DNA of 64,000 bases from assembly GCA_965220715.1 (NCBI GenBank), contig OZ244843.1, positions 5,642,001 to 5,706,000 of the forward strand. Reading direction: 5' to 3'. This document shows, one piece after another, positions 19,081 to 27,589 of this stretch (position 1 is its first letter; each line of letters starts with the position of its first letter). A program made the translations under genes and the position numbers. This stretch comes from Bin5 sp965220715 (GTDB taxonomy: Bacteria; Chloroflexota; Anaerolineae; Caldilineales; Caldilineaceae). The notes below the pieces were generated by a model. The model saw only the letters and a list, made by a program, of their open reading frames with translations, had not been told where the DNA came from and did no database searches.

Positions 19081-19162
19081 GCGCCCTGGGGACGCTTTGC
19101 GTCGCCGCCTGACAAACGAGAGTAAGCCACCACACGTCCTGCCGGAATTCCAGCACGGTGGC

Positions 19163-19196
19163 AAGGGGGACTGCACGGTTGTGGCGGTCCCTTTTT
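19163..19196 (+). terminator. Terminator-like hairpin after the NHL gene
   Basis: AAGGGGGAC pairs (with G-T wobbles) with GTCCCTTTT, with CAC/GTG pairing inside, followed by T residues. It belongs to the same sequence family as the hairpins at 20976 and 26144. Confidence 0.7.
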
Positions 19197-19255
19197 TGTG
19201 CATCTGCGGTTACGCGCCAAGTTAGCGCGGCTTTTCCCCTCTTTCCAATCCCTGC

Positions 19256-19261
19256 TATAGT
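19256..19261 (+). promoter_or_regulatory. Extended -10 promoter of the broken hydrolase copy
   Basis: TGCTATAGT at 19253-19261, in a block (CTTT..AATCCCTGCTATAGTATC, then CGGACAGCGCAG) that is conserved at the same distance before the intact copy (TATAGT at 26239-26244). Conservation between the copies supports function. Confidence 0.5.
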
Positions 19262-19344
19262 ATCCCGGACAGCGCAGACCGCTTAGCGCGGCCGCGCGAC
19301 CACACTGAAGACCCTGTCATACCATGCACCAGGAAACAGACGGA

Positions 19345-20894
19345 ATGTCCTCTCACTCGATGCTCGGCGCGTACGGCTCGTGGGCAGCAACCCTGGCCGG
19401 TGAAGGCCCCAATTTTCTCTCATTTCGGCACACGCATTGGGTCGACCCGGCGTCCTGGCGGCCGGCGGCGCGCCAGCGATTTCGCGAGCGGGTGGCGATG
19501 CCGGATACGGAGGGGGCAGGGGAGTGCCGGATCGAAAGTCAGTACGAATATGACGGGCTGCAGGTAGAGGAACTTTCTTGGCAACTGCCTTACGGGCCGC
19601 GGACGGAGGCGGTGCTCTTGAAACCGGCGGGGGCGCGCGGTCCGTTGCCCGGTGTGCTGGCTCTGCACGATCACGGCGGCCATAAGTTTCACGGCTGGCA
19701 GAAGATCACGCGGACGGACAGTCAACAGAATGCGGTCAACGTCGACCATCAGGCGCGCGCTTACGGCGGCGCGCTTTGGGCCAATCGTCTCGCCCAGCGG
19801 GGGCATGCGGTCCTGGTGCCTTCGCTTTCGGAAGCCGCCGCGTCCGCATCGCGGATTTACCTGCGGCGATTCGCGACAGCATGGACGAAAAAGAGTCGGA
19901 TGACCCCGAATACATTGCCGCGTACAACCGCTGGGCGGCCGGTCACGAGGCGATCCTGGCGAAGTCGTTGCTCAGCGCGGGGACGACGTGGGCGGGCGTG
20001 TGGCTGGCCGAGGATGTGCATGCGCTGGACGTGCTGTGCGGGCGCGATGATGTGGACACGGCGCGGGTCGGGATTGGGGGGCTGTCGGGCGGGGGGCTGC
20101 GCACGGTATACCTGGCGGGGCTGGACGACCGCGTGCGCTGCGCGGTCTGTGTGGGGATGATGACGACGTGGCGGGATTTTCTGCTCAACAAGAGCCATAC
20201 GCATACGTGGATGATCTACGTGCCGCATCTGCCGACGGAGATGGACTACCCGGACATTCTGGGGATGCGGGTGCCGTTGCCGACGTTGGTCCAGAACAAT
20301 ACGGAAGATCCGCTGTTCACGCTGGCGGAGATGAGGCGGGCGGACGTGATGCTGCGCCAGGTGTACGAAAAGGCAGGTGCGGCCGGTGGAACGGTGGCAA
20401 TGCCGGCGATGGATGTCATGGATTCAGGACGAATGATAATTATCCAGGACCCGACGGGGGCGATGGTCGGTCTGTGGCAGCCGAAGGGGCATATTGGAGC
20501 GCAGCTGGTCAATATGCCCAACGCGCTTGTCTGGAATGAACTGCAGACGAAAGACGTCGACACCGCGCGCAGTTTCTATGGGACGGTTTTCGGCTGGGGC
20601 CACGACCAGGATCCGAACGGGTTTCATCTTTTCAAGTTGGGCGAGCGTATGCAGGCCGGCATGTTGAAGATGGACGTCTCGTGGGGTGAGATGCAGCCCC
20701 ATTGGGGGGTCTACTTCATGTCGGAGGATATAGAGGCGACTGCGGCCAGAGTGAAGGAGCTGGGCGGCGCAGTTCTTGTTCCGCCGACCGATACGGGCAC
20801 GGTTGGCCGCTTCGCGGTCATCCAGGATCCGCAGGGCGGGGTCTTCACGTCGATGCAGTTTGACGGCCCGGTTGATGCGCCGCCAGGGTACTAG
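19345..20894 (+). pseudogene. Alpha/beta hydrolase fused to a VOC C-terminus, frameshifted chimera
   Basis: The first 340 residues match the intact hydrolase at 26329-27477 almost residue for residue, including the nucleophile region GIGGLSGGG. A 7-nt deletion near 19818 (GGATGCC lost between short GCC repeats) breaks the frame after HAVLVP. The second frame continues with FAFGSRRVRIADLP. At about 20375, right after MLRQVYEKA, the sequence switches to the C-terminal two-thirds of the VOC protein at 14662 (GGTVAMPAMDVMDSGRM to DAPPGY). The hydrolase loses its C-terminal 30 residues with the presumed catalytic His. The switch occurs at a short GCGGCCG-like similarity. ATG at 19345 matches the start of the intact copy. 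The VOC part lacks its first half-domain. Confidence 0.8.
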
Positions 20895-20975
20895 GGGATT
20901 TGTGAGAAGGGACGCTGCGTTCAGTTGAATTGCGTAAGCGGGGCGTCCTGGTTTGGGAGAGGTTTTGCGTAAAGG

Positions 20976-21015
20976 GAGGGGGACTGCACGGCAGTGTGGT
21001 CCCCCTCTTTTTTTT
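20976..21015 (+). terminator. Strong rho-independent terminator
   Basis: GAGGGGGAC (20976-20984) pairs with GTCCCCCTC (20999-21007), the stem extends inward by five more pairs to a GGCA loop, and eight or more T follow. Confidence 0.85.
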
Positions 21016-21447
21016 ACAAGCGGAGGCGCGTCGGGCAAAGGGTCTGTCCCTGATTCTTGGGCGGACGTTGTCTGGAGCAGGATTTACGGGATTTTTGGGG
21101 ATTATCGGGATGGCTGGCGAGCGGGCAAGTGCTGGTGGAGGACTCTGTTGGGGGCGGGGGATAACGGCTGGAAGCTAGTGCGGGGAGCGGCGGGAGATGA
21201 TTTGGGTCGCAGGATGAGGCTTTTCCGGGTAGGCGCGAATTGATTGCGGCTGAGCCGTTACAGACACTCTAATTATGCTCGCGTGTAACTACTAAGCCGC
21301 ATACAGTGTGTGTCTTGACCAACTCTTCATCTTCGCCGCCATTCGGGCATTGTGATGGCGTATTAGGTGGGCAGCCGCCAGGTTGGTCGGGACGCACTGT
21401 CGGCATGTCACGATGGTGGGAAAGAAACAGAACGGTGGCTAGACAGA

Positions 21448-21505
21448 GGGGGGCGTTGCGGGGGCGCAGCCCCTGCACAAGGGAGGGCCGAAGGCCCGAC
21501 CGCCC
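21448..21505 (+). repeat. Interspersed double-hairpin repeat, copy A
   Basis: Block of about 57 nt: GGGGGCGTTGCGGGGG, then a stem closing with GCCCCTGC, ACAAGGGA, the hairpin GGGCCGAAGGCCC and GACCGCC. Copies also lie at 33733, 36393 and 43549. A tail with GAGGAGAG and AACACCTTTGCTCGCC follows to about 21595. Confidence 0.8.
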
Positions 21506-21654
21506 AAAATACAACAATGAGGAGAGAAAGAACACCTTTGCTCGCCGCGGTCAGGGTTGCGAGTCAGTTGCGGCTGGGTAGTTACGCTCGCGTTTACTGC
21601 GGCTGTCTTCTGTCAGCGGAACCTGGAAGCCCGCTCCTGTTTTTCGTCCACGCT

Positions 21655-22899
21655 CTAATGAGATTCCCGTTCAACTTCAATCCACAGGTCTTCCACGCCC
21701 CGCAGCGAAACCTGGTTTCTGTATTCGGGTTCAGATGTCAGATGAATCGAAGCAAAGCGCGCGAGCAGGCCGGCAAAGGCGATCCGCGCTTCCAGCAGCG
21801 CAAAAGGGGAGCCGAGGCAGTAATGGATGCCGCGGCCAAAGGATAGGTGGCTCTTTTCCGTGCGACCGATATCCAGTATGCCCGGAACCGGAAAAACCTC
21901 CGGATCTCGATTTGCGGCCCCGACCAGGATCATGATTTTTTGTCCCGCACGAAGCCGCTTGCCATTGAAATCCATTTCCTCCTGCACGACCCGTATGATG
22001 CACTGAACCGGGCTGTCGTAACGGAGCAACTCATCAATGGCAGTATCCAGCAGTTCAGGTTTTGCCCTCAGCCGTTGAAGTTGCGCCGGATTCTTGAGCA
22101 GCGCCAACATGCCGTTTCCAATCAGGCTGCGGGTCGTTTCAATGCCCGCCACCAACAGCAGCATCAGCGTCCCGAGTAGTTCGTCGTGGGAGAGTCTATC
22201 ACCCTCATCCTCAGCAGCCAGCAGAGCGCTGAGGAGGTCGTCCTTTGGGCGCCGGCGCCGCTCTGCCATGATGTCCTCGAAGTACTTGACTAATTCATCA
22301 GAAGACTGCGTTACCCGTCCTATTTCTTCTTCACCGAGTATAGGCTTGACCGCCAGGGCAATATCGTTTGACCAGACATTGAAACGGTCGCGATCTTGTG
22401 CCGGAATGCCCAACATCTCGGCGATAACAATGACCGGCAGGGGGAAAGCAAATTCGCTAATCAGGTCGAATCTGTTCTTGCCGGCAAGGCCGTTCAGAAG
22501 CTCCTCCACTATCTGCTGGATACGCGGGCCAAGGGCAGATATGTACTGCGGCGTAAAGGCCTTCGACACCAGCGACCGCAGCCGGGTGTGATCGGGAGGG
22601 TCGAGATCGAGGATCGTCCTGTAAGGCGCGTACTTGAGTTTGTTGTCCCCGCTGGAGAACCGCCTGTGATCCTGCAGTACGGTTTGGGCATCTTCGTACC
22701 CGGTCAGTGCCCACGCGTTGACGAGCCTCATGCGGTGGACCGGGTCTTTGCGGCGCAGGCGCTCATAGAAATCGTACGGATTTACCCTGAATTCAGTGGA
22801 GGTCAAGTCAAAGCTGATTCCTGACTCCAGACGTTCCCAGGTCAGTAGCGCCTTCTTTGCAATTGGCGTCAACAGATTGTGAACAACCCCTGGCCGCAT
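21655..22899 (-). CDS. Cytochrome P450
   Basis: 414 aa soluble bacterial P450. The I-helix oxygen-activation motif is LLVAGIETTRS, the K-helix ExxR is DELLRYDSPVQ, the heme-binding loop is SFGRGIHYCLGSPFALLEAR with the Cys thiolate ligand, and LDLDPPDHTRLRSLVSKAF is the typical C-helix region. ATG at 22899 has AGGGAG about 10 nt upstream; the 80 residues before it in frame are not P450-like. P450s hydroxylate small hydrophobic substrates using electrons from a ferredoxin. No ferredoxin or reductase gene is next to it. The family pattern is of the CYP107/CYP109 kind, but the substrate cannot be inferred. Confidence 0.92.
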   Translation of the reverse strand: MRPGVVHNLLTPIAKKALLTWERLESGISFDLTSTEFRVNPYDFYERLRRKDPVHRMRLVNAWALTGYEDAQTVLQDHRRFSSGDNKLKYAPYRTILDLDPPDHTRLRSLVSKAFTPQYISALGPRIQQIVEELLNGLAGKNRFDLISEFAFPLPVIVIAEMLGIPAQDRDRFNVWSNDIALAVKPILGEEEIGRVTQSSDELVKYFEDIMAERRRRPKDDLLSALLAAEDEGDRLSHDELLGTLMLLLVAGIETTRSLIGNGMLALLKNPAQLQRLRAKPELLDTAIDELLRYDSPVQCIIRVVQEEMDFNGKRLRAGQKIMILVGAANRDPEVFPVPGILDIGRTEKSHLSFGRGIHYCLGSPFALLEARIAFAGLLARFASIHLTSEPEYRNQVSLRGVEDLWIEVERESH

Positions 22900-23017
22900 C
22901 GCCACTGTCTCCCTTTTTAATGTATGTATGCTCTTGCCAGACCGGGCCGCTTTCCGTTCCGCGTCCGAGGTGGTGCACTGCAACCCAGTGTAGTCGTTGG
23001 CATTTTGGTCGGTCAGT

Positions 23018-23300
23018 TCAAGCAAGATGAAGCAGGTCGTGCCCGGGGACAGGGTGCTGCCGGATTTCGGGGGCGGTAACCGTGCTGACAGCGTCTTTGG
23101 CGACCAGTGGATATGCCATCGTGCATACCGTCGCGCCAAGAATGACGGAGCTGGCGTAGTTCGAGTCGTCTGCTGTCTCTTTCAGCCTCAGCTTGAATCG
23201 CCTCACGGAAGGCGACCCATTCCCTGTAACGCGAAGTGAATTCGGCGTCATCGGCGGCAATCTCGTCGAACAGGACGGACGCAGACGGTTGTGCGCATAG
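23018..23300 (-). pseudogene. Degenerate small gene of unknown function
   Basis: Two overlapping minus-strand frames read like one coding sequence: SVLFDEIAADDAEFTSRYRE to EAIQAEAERD, then ADDSNYASSVILGATVCTM to VSTVTAPEIRQ after a one-base shift near 23175. The start is not identifiable. It directly follows the broken antitoxin on the same strand and might be its former partner, but I do not recognise the family. Confidence 0.35.
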
Positions 23301-23317
23301 TGGGCTGGGCGGGAAGG

Positions 23318-23515
23318 TTAGTCTTTCGCGCAGCCTTGCCTTATTTCCCGCACCAGTTTGTCGAATTCCGCCTGTGAATAGTCGCGATCGAACTGTTTCA
23401 GGATCAGGTGTTCGATCTCCTATGCGGGCGTCCGCCGGTTGTGCGCGGCCGAACGCAACAGGCGGCGGTCTACAGCGTCCGGCAGATCGATCGTCACAGT
23501 CCTCTTTGTGCTCAT
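23318..23515 (-). pseudogene. Small antitoxin-like (ribbon-helix-helix style) gene with in-frame amber stop
   Basis: A 66-codon minus-strand frame: MSTKRTVTIDLPDAVDRRLL, then RSAAHNRRTPA, an in-frame TAG at 23420-23422, then EIEHLILKQFDRDYSQAEFD and KLVREIRQGCAKD. The N-terminal strand followed by a helix and the EEIEHLI-type second helix are typical of small plasmid-stabilisation/Arc-type antitoxins. The TAG replaces what is normally Gln or Glu (CAG or GAG), so one substitution explains it. No intact toxin gene follows. Confidence 0.5.
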
Positions 23516-24049
23516 GGTTCACTCTGCCAGATGCGTCGCCACGTCGTTCTTGTCCACTGGGAAGATTAAGGGCTTGTCGATAACGGATTTCAGTTCAGAA
23601 TCCATCGATATACTCTGGGAGATGTGCCGGCGCCCGCTCGTTGCCGCTATCGCCGCCGTCGATGATGATGAAAATAGGACTTTCGTTGTCTGGAGATCGA
23701 ATTGGCACTGTACTTCTTCTTATATTGAGGGTTATTATATTTGGTACAAATGGCATATGTCAAAAAGCACATAATTGCATTGCATTTGTCATTATGTTGA
23801 AGTATTTTGGCGACTGTTTTGTCCAATATGGCTCAGACTGTCTACAAATTTTGCAGTGCTGTTCAGCTGTAGGGCGGAGCTCGGGTACGAAGCGCTCAGT
23901 GGCATTTCCCCGTTTTGACGCTAACGGCGAACGGGGTAGAGTGGCAGCGGGATCTGTTAACGCAAGAGAGTGCGGCGTGCACAAAATTGCGGACCTCGTG
24001 ATACTTCAGAGGTAAGCAGGCAGCAGTACGACAGGTTGGAAGTATCGTC

Positions 24050-25309
24050 ATGACTCAACAACGGCGCGGGGAAGGTCGAAATTTCGGAACTTGGCTTTGG
24101 GCACTTCCGGCCACAGCAGCCGATATCCTTGCAGGCTGGGGGGAAGGATTCAGAGAAGTCGGTCCTGGTGAACTGCGTTACCCGGTGACGAAAGCCGTTT
24201 GGATACGGTGGTTCATTTGTGCCGCCTGTGTATTCCAGTTGGTCTACCGACCGGTATTCATCGGCTCCAGGTATACGGGTTACATACTGTGCTTCATTGT
24301 TTTGGTGGGGCTCAATGGCTACATACACTACCGCGTCCGTTCGGACCGCGATGTGACTTTGAAGTGGATGCTGGTTCTCAGTGCTTTGGACGTGGTCCTG
24401 ATTACGGTGGCGATGGTAGTTGGCGGCGGGTTCAGCCATTTCTTCTTCTACCTGCTGTACTACCCTGTCCTGGCCTGGTTCGCTGGGTTCTTCAGTTCGT
24501 TCGGACTGAGCTTCGCTTGGGTTACATTGGTGGCCGTCATCTACACGATCGTGAGCCTGACCGTCGGGGAAGGACTCGATTTGGAAGCCAGAGACGACAA
24601 GGCGTTGTTTGCCAGGATCGTCGTCATGTACGCAGTCGTGGCATCGGTGAATCTGGTCGCCAGGTCGGAAAGGATCAGAAGGCTGGAGGCGGTGGCGCGG
24701 GAGCGGGAGCTGCAGCGACAGCGGATCGAGATGTCGCAGACCATACACGACACGACCGCACAATCGGCCTACACCTTGGGGCTGGGCCTTGAGGACGCCA
24801 TCGAGAAGGCGGACAGGTCCAACCCAGAGTTGGCCGGCAAGCTGGAGGCGATGTGGGCCTTGACCAGGTCGACGATGTGGACGCTCAGGCACCCTATAGA
24901 CGGGGGGCAGATATTCAGCGGAAGTAGTCTGAGCGAAGTCCTGGCGGCGCACGTCGACACCTTTACGATCATCACTTCGATTCCGGCGGAACTGGAGCTG
25001 CACGGAGTGGAACCGCCACTTTCCACGATAGCGCGCAGCCTGCTGTTCTCCATCGCCCACAATGCGCTAACCAATGCCTTTCGTCATTCGGACGCCGAAA
25101 GTGTGATGATTTCCCTGGATTTCGGGGCGGACGTTCTGCGTATGTCGGTTTCTGACGACGGGGCAGGGCTTCCCGATGATTACGCGGTGCGCGGCCACGG
25201 CTTCAGGAACATGAGAGCTGACGCGGAGCGCATGGGCGGCAGTCTGGGCGTTGAATCCAACGGTAACGGCACAACGGTCTGTTGCACCGTGCCCAGTGAG
25301 CGGGTTTAA
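24050..25309 (+). CDS. NarL/DegS-type sensor histidine kinase
   Basis: 419 aa membrane kinase. About five or six hydrophobic segments fill residues 45-210. The dimerisation and phosphoacceptor helix of the HisKA_3 type is EMSQTIHDTTAQSAYTLGLG with His near residue 230. The HATPase domain has the N-box IAHNALTNAFRHSDAESV, the DDGAGLPDD G1-box and GHGFRNMRADAERMGG. The sensor input is unknown; no extracellular domain of size is present, so it may sense a membrane or small-molecule signal. The partner response regulator starts 12 nt after the stop, so the pair is one operon. Confidence 0.9.
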   Translation: MTQQRRGEGRNFGTWLWALPATAADILAGWGEGFREVGPGELRYPVTKAVWIRWFICAACVFQLVYRPVFIGSRYTGYILCFIVLVGLNGYIHYRVRSDRDVTLKWMLVLSALDVVLITVAMVVGGGFSHFFFYLLYYPVLAWFAGFFSSFGLSFAWVTLVAVIYTIVSLTVGEGLDLEARDDKALFARIVVMYAVVASVNLVARSERIRRLEAVARERELQRQRIEMSQTIHDTTAQSAYTLGLGLEDAIEKADRSNPELAGKLEAMWALTRSTMWTLRHPIDGGQIFSGSSLSEVLAAHVDTFTIITSIPAELELHGVEPPLSTIARSLLFSIAHNALTNAFRHSDAESVMISLDFGADVLRMSVSDDGAGLPDDYAVRGHGFRNMRADAERMGGSLGVESNGNGTTVCCTVPSERV

Positions 25310-25321
25310 GGAGGCCGGCAG

Positions 25322-26002
25322 GTGTCATTGGAGACCAAAATCAAGGTGATGATAGTTGACGACCACGCCATCGTTCGGGAGGGGATTGCGGAGGTGCTGG
25401 AGCAGTCAGGCGACTTTAAGGTCGTCGGACAGGCTGGGGACGGGGAAGAGGCCGTGAACAAGGTCCAGGAACTGAGGCCGGACGTGGTAATCATGGACAT
25501 TCTGATGCCGGTAAAGGACGGCATCGAAGCCTGCCGGGATATCACGGCGGCCTTGCCAGACACGCGGGTCCTCATGCTGACCGCGTCCAACAGACACGGT
25601 GCGATCGTGCAGGCGGTAAATGCCGGAGCCACGGGATACCTTCAGAAGTTTTCTGGTAAGGAGATGCTGCTGTCCACGGTGCGGGAGGTTGCCGGCGGTG
25701 AGTTTCGGGTGCAGGGAGAGGCGGCAAAGAAACTGGTCACGGGATTGAGTGGCGGTGGCGGCGGCGTCCCGATTCCTCCAAGCGAACTAGACCGGTTGAC
25801 GGACCGAGAGCGCGATCTGCTCAGGATGTTCGCCCGTGGTATGTCGTACGCGGAGATGGCTGAAGCGCGGGGCAACAGCAATCCTATGACGGTACGGAAC
25901 GCGATCTATGCCATACGGCGCAAGTTGGGGGTAGGGTCCAGGCAGGAGATGGGGGTTTGGGCGGCGCGCAGCGGCCTGCTGGACGACGACGAATTGCTAT
26001 GA
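25322..26002 (+). CDS. NarL/LuxR-family response regulator
   Basis: 226 aa. The receiver domain has the acidic pocket MIVDDHAIVREG, the phosphoacceptor Asp in VVIMDILMPVKDG (about residue 58), Thr in LMLTASN and Lys in GYLQKF. After a Gly-rich linker (about residues 140-152) comes a LuxR-type HTH: LTDRERDLLRMFARGMSYAE and RNAIYAIRRKLGV. GTG at 25322 follows AAGGAGG by 8 nt. It is cotranscribed with the kinase before it. It probably controls a local regulon that cannot be told from the sequence. Confidence 0.92.
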   Translation: MSLETKIKVMIVDDHAIVREGIAEVLEQSGDFKVVGQAGDGEEAVNKVQELRPDVVIMDILMPVKDGIEACRDITAALPDTRVLMLTASNRHGAIVQAVNAGATGYLQKFSGKEMLLSTVREVAGGEFRVQGEAAKKLVTGLSGGGGGVPIPPSELDRLTDRERDLLRMFARGMSYAEMAEARGNSNPMTVRNAIYAIRRKLGVGSRQEMGVWAARSGLLDDDELL

Positions 26003-26143
26003 TGCAGGGACGGCCATGGTTGTCTCTTTGCCGCGGCCATCTGCTTGAATTTGTGAAATTGCGCATCGCGGAAGCGAGGCGAACTGGCTTCGAAAGGGAA
26101 TTGCTGTAGGACAGGCTCTTATGGGGCCACAGCTTGCGTGAGG

Positions 26144-26180
26144 GGAGGGGGACGGCGCGGTTGTGGCGTTCCCCTCCTTT
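26144..26180 (+). terminator. Terminator-like hairpin after the response regulator
   Basis: GGAGGGGGACG (26144-26154) pairs with CGTTCCCCTCC (26167-26177), 11 bp, then TTTCTG. Same family as the hairpins at 19163 and 20976. Confidence 0.65.
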
Positions 26181-26238
26181 CTGTGCCAGCGGAGGCGCGT
26201 CGTCCAGGCGTAGCTTTTTCCCTCTTTGCGATTCCTGC

Positions 26239-26244
26239 TATAGT
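26239..26244 (+). promoter_or_regulatory. Extended -10 promoter of the intact hydrolase
   Basis: TGCTATAGT ending at 26244, followed by ATCTCGGACAGCGCAG; the block is conserved before the broken copy at 19256. The leader is about 75-80 nt. Confidence 0.5.
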
Positions 26245-26328
26245 ATCTCGGACAGCGCAGGCCGCGTTGAGCGGGAGCGCCACCACCCTGTACACCCTAT
26301 CGGATCATTTCACCAGGAAACCAAAGGT

Positions 26329-27477
26329 ATGTCCTCTCACTCGATGCTCGGCGCCTACGGTTCGTGGGCAGCAACTCTGGCCGGTGAAGGCCCCAATTTT
26401 CTCTCCTTCCGCCACACCCATTGGACCGACCCGGCGGCCTGGCGGCCGGCGGCGCGTCAGCGATTTCGCGAGCGGTTGGCGATGCCGGACATGGGCGGGT
26501 CAGGGGAGGTCCGGATAGAGCGCCGGTACGAATATGACGGGGTGCAGGTGGAGGAACTCTCGTGGCAACTGCCGTACGGCCCGCGCACGGAGGCGATACT
26601 GTTGAAACCGGCTGGGGCGCGCGGCCCGCTGCCCGGCGTGCTGGCCCTGCACGATCACGGCGGCCATAAGTTCCACGGCTGGCAGAAGATCACCCGCACG
26701 GACGATGAGCAGAACGCGGTCAACTTCGAGCACCAGGAGCGGGCCTACGGCGGTGTGCCTTGGGCCAACCGCCTCGCCCAACGCGGGTATGCGGTCCTGG
26801 TGCCGGATGCCTTCGCATTTGGCAGCCGCCGTATCCGCGTTGCCGATCTGCCCCCGGCGATTCGCGACGGCCTGGGCGAGCAGGAGTCGGACGATCCCGA
26901 ATATATCGCTGCCTACAACCGCTGGGCAGCCGGTCATGAATCGATCCTGGCGAAATCTTTGTTGAGCGCGGGGACGACTTGGGCGGGTGTCTGGCTGGCC
27001 GAAGATCTGCATGCGCTGGACGTGCTGTGCGGGCGCGACGATGTGGACGCGCAGCGGGTCGGCATCGGCGGGTTGTCGGGCGGCGGCCTGCGCACCGCCT
27101 ATCTGGCTGGACTGGATGACCGCGTGCGCTGCGCGGTCTGTGTTGGCATGATGACAACCTGGCGGGATTTACTGCTCAACAAGAGCCATACGCATACATG
27201 GATGATCTACGTGCCGCACCTGGCCACCGAAATGGACTACCCGGACATCCTGGGGATGCGGGCGCCGCTGCCGACATTGGTACAGAACAATACGGAGGAC
27301 CCGCTCTTCACCCTTGCGGAGATGAGACGCGCCGACGTGATGCTGCGCCAGGTGTACGAGAAGGCCGACGCAGCCGACCGCTACCGCTGCGGATTTTATG
27401 CGGGGGAGCACAAGTTCGACATTGCGATGCAGTCGGAGGCGTTCGACTGGTTCGACCGCTGGCTGGAGATATCCTGA
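26329..27477 (+). CDS. Alpha/beta hydrolase (acetyl-xylan esterase/dienelactone hydrolase-like), intact copy
   Basis: 382 aa esterase-fold protein. The oxyanion strand region is LPGVLALHDHGGHKFHGWQK, the nucleophile elbow GIGGLSGGGLRTAYLAG (Gly-x-Ser-x-Gly, about residue 252), the acid in LVQNNTEDPLFT and the catalytic His in FYAGEHKFDIAMQ near the end. ATG at 26329 matches the start of the duplicated copy (MSSHSMLGAYG); frame upstream of it covers the promoter and terminator and is not coding. No signal peptide, so cytoplasmic. Together with the metallohydrolase and oxidoreductases downstream it may serve in breakdown of acylated sugars or plant- or sponge-derived esters; this is inference. 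Confidence 0.85.
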   Translation: MSSHSMLGAYGSWAATLAGEGPNFLSFRHTHWTDPAAWRPAARQRFRERLAMPDMGGSGEVRIERRYEYDGVQVEELSWQLPYGPRTEAILLKPAGARGPLPGVLALHDHGGHKFHGWQKITRTDDEQNAVNFEHQERAYGGVPWANRLAQRGYAVLVPDAFAFGSRRIRVADLPPAIRDGLGEQESDDPEYIAAYNRWAAGHESILAKSLLSAGTTWAGVWLAEDLHALDVLCGRDDVDAQRVGIGGLSGGGLRTAYLAGLDDRVRCAVCVGMMTTWRDLLLNKSHTHTWMIYVPHLATEMDYPDILGMRAPLPTLVQNNTEDPLFTLAEMRRADVMLRQVYEKADAADRYRCGFYAGEHKFDIAMQSEAFDWFDRWLEIS

Positions 27478-27589
27478 CAAAACGATAATCAGATAGAGCA
27501 GATGATCGGTTAGAGCAGAGGATTGGAAAGAGCAGACAAACGAGACAGTTTCATCAATTGCGCGAAGCGCGCCAGAAATGGAGAGTCCC

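Larger units (their letters stand above)
20895..21654. other. Repeat-rich intergenic region
   Basis: 760 bases with no gene. It holds a strong terminator (20976-21015), a G-rich segment shared with the region before the intact hydrolase (AGCGGAGGCGCGTCG), a copy of the sequence ATTGATTGCGGCTGAG that recurs near 43725, and one copy of the interspersed double-hairpin repeat (21448-21505) with its downstream tail. Confidence 0.6.
22900..24049. other. Decayed region with AT-rich patch
   Basis: 1150 bases containing only broken small genes (see 23018-23300 and 23318-23515). From about 23680 to 23860 the sequence becomes clearly AT-rich compared with the rest of the window, suggesting foreign origin. 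A 53-codon frame on the minus strand (23756 to 23595) and a 28-codon frame (23605 to 23519) lie head to tail before the antitoxin remnant, but I recognise neither. Confidence 0.5.

Noticed and set aside
23420..23422. Amber codon as pyrrolysine or suppressor read-through
   Set aside because: No supporting context; the partner frame is also broken, so loss of function is simpler.
23519..23756. Two short minus-strand frames (53 and 28 codons) before the antitoxin remnant
   Set aside because: No ribosome site or recognisable family; kept only as a note in the intergenic entry.
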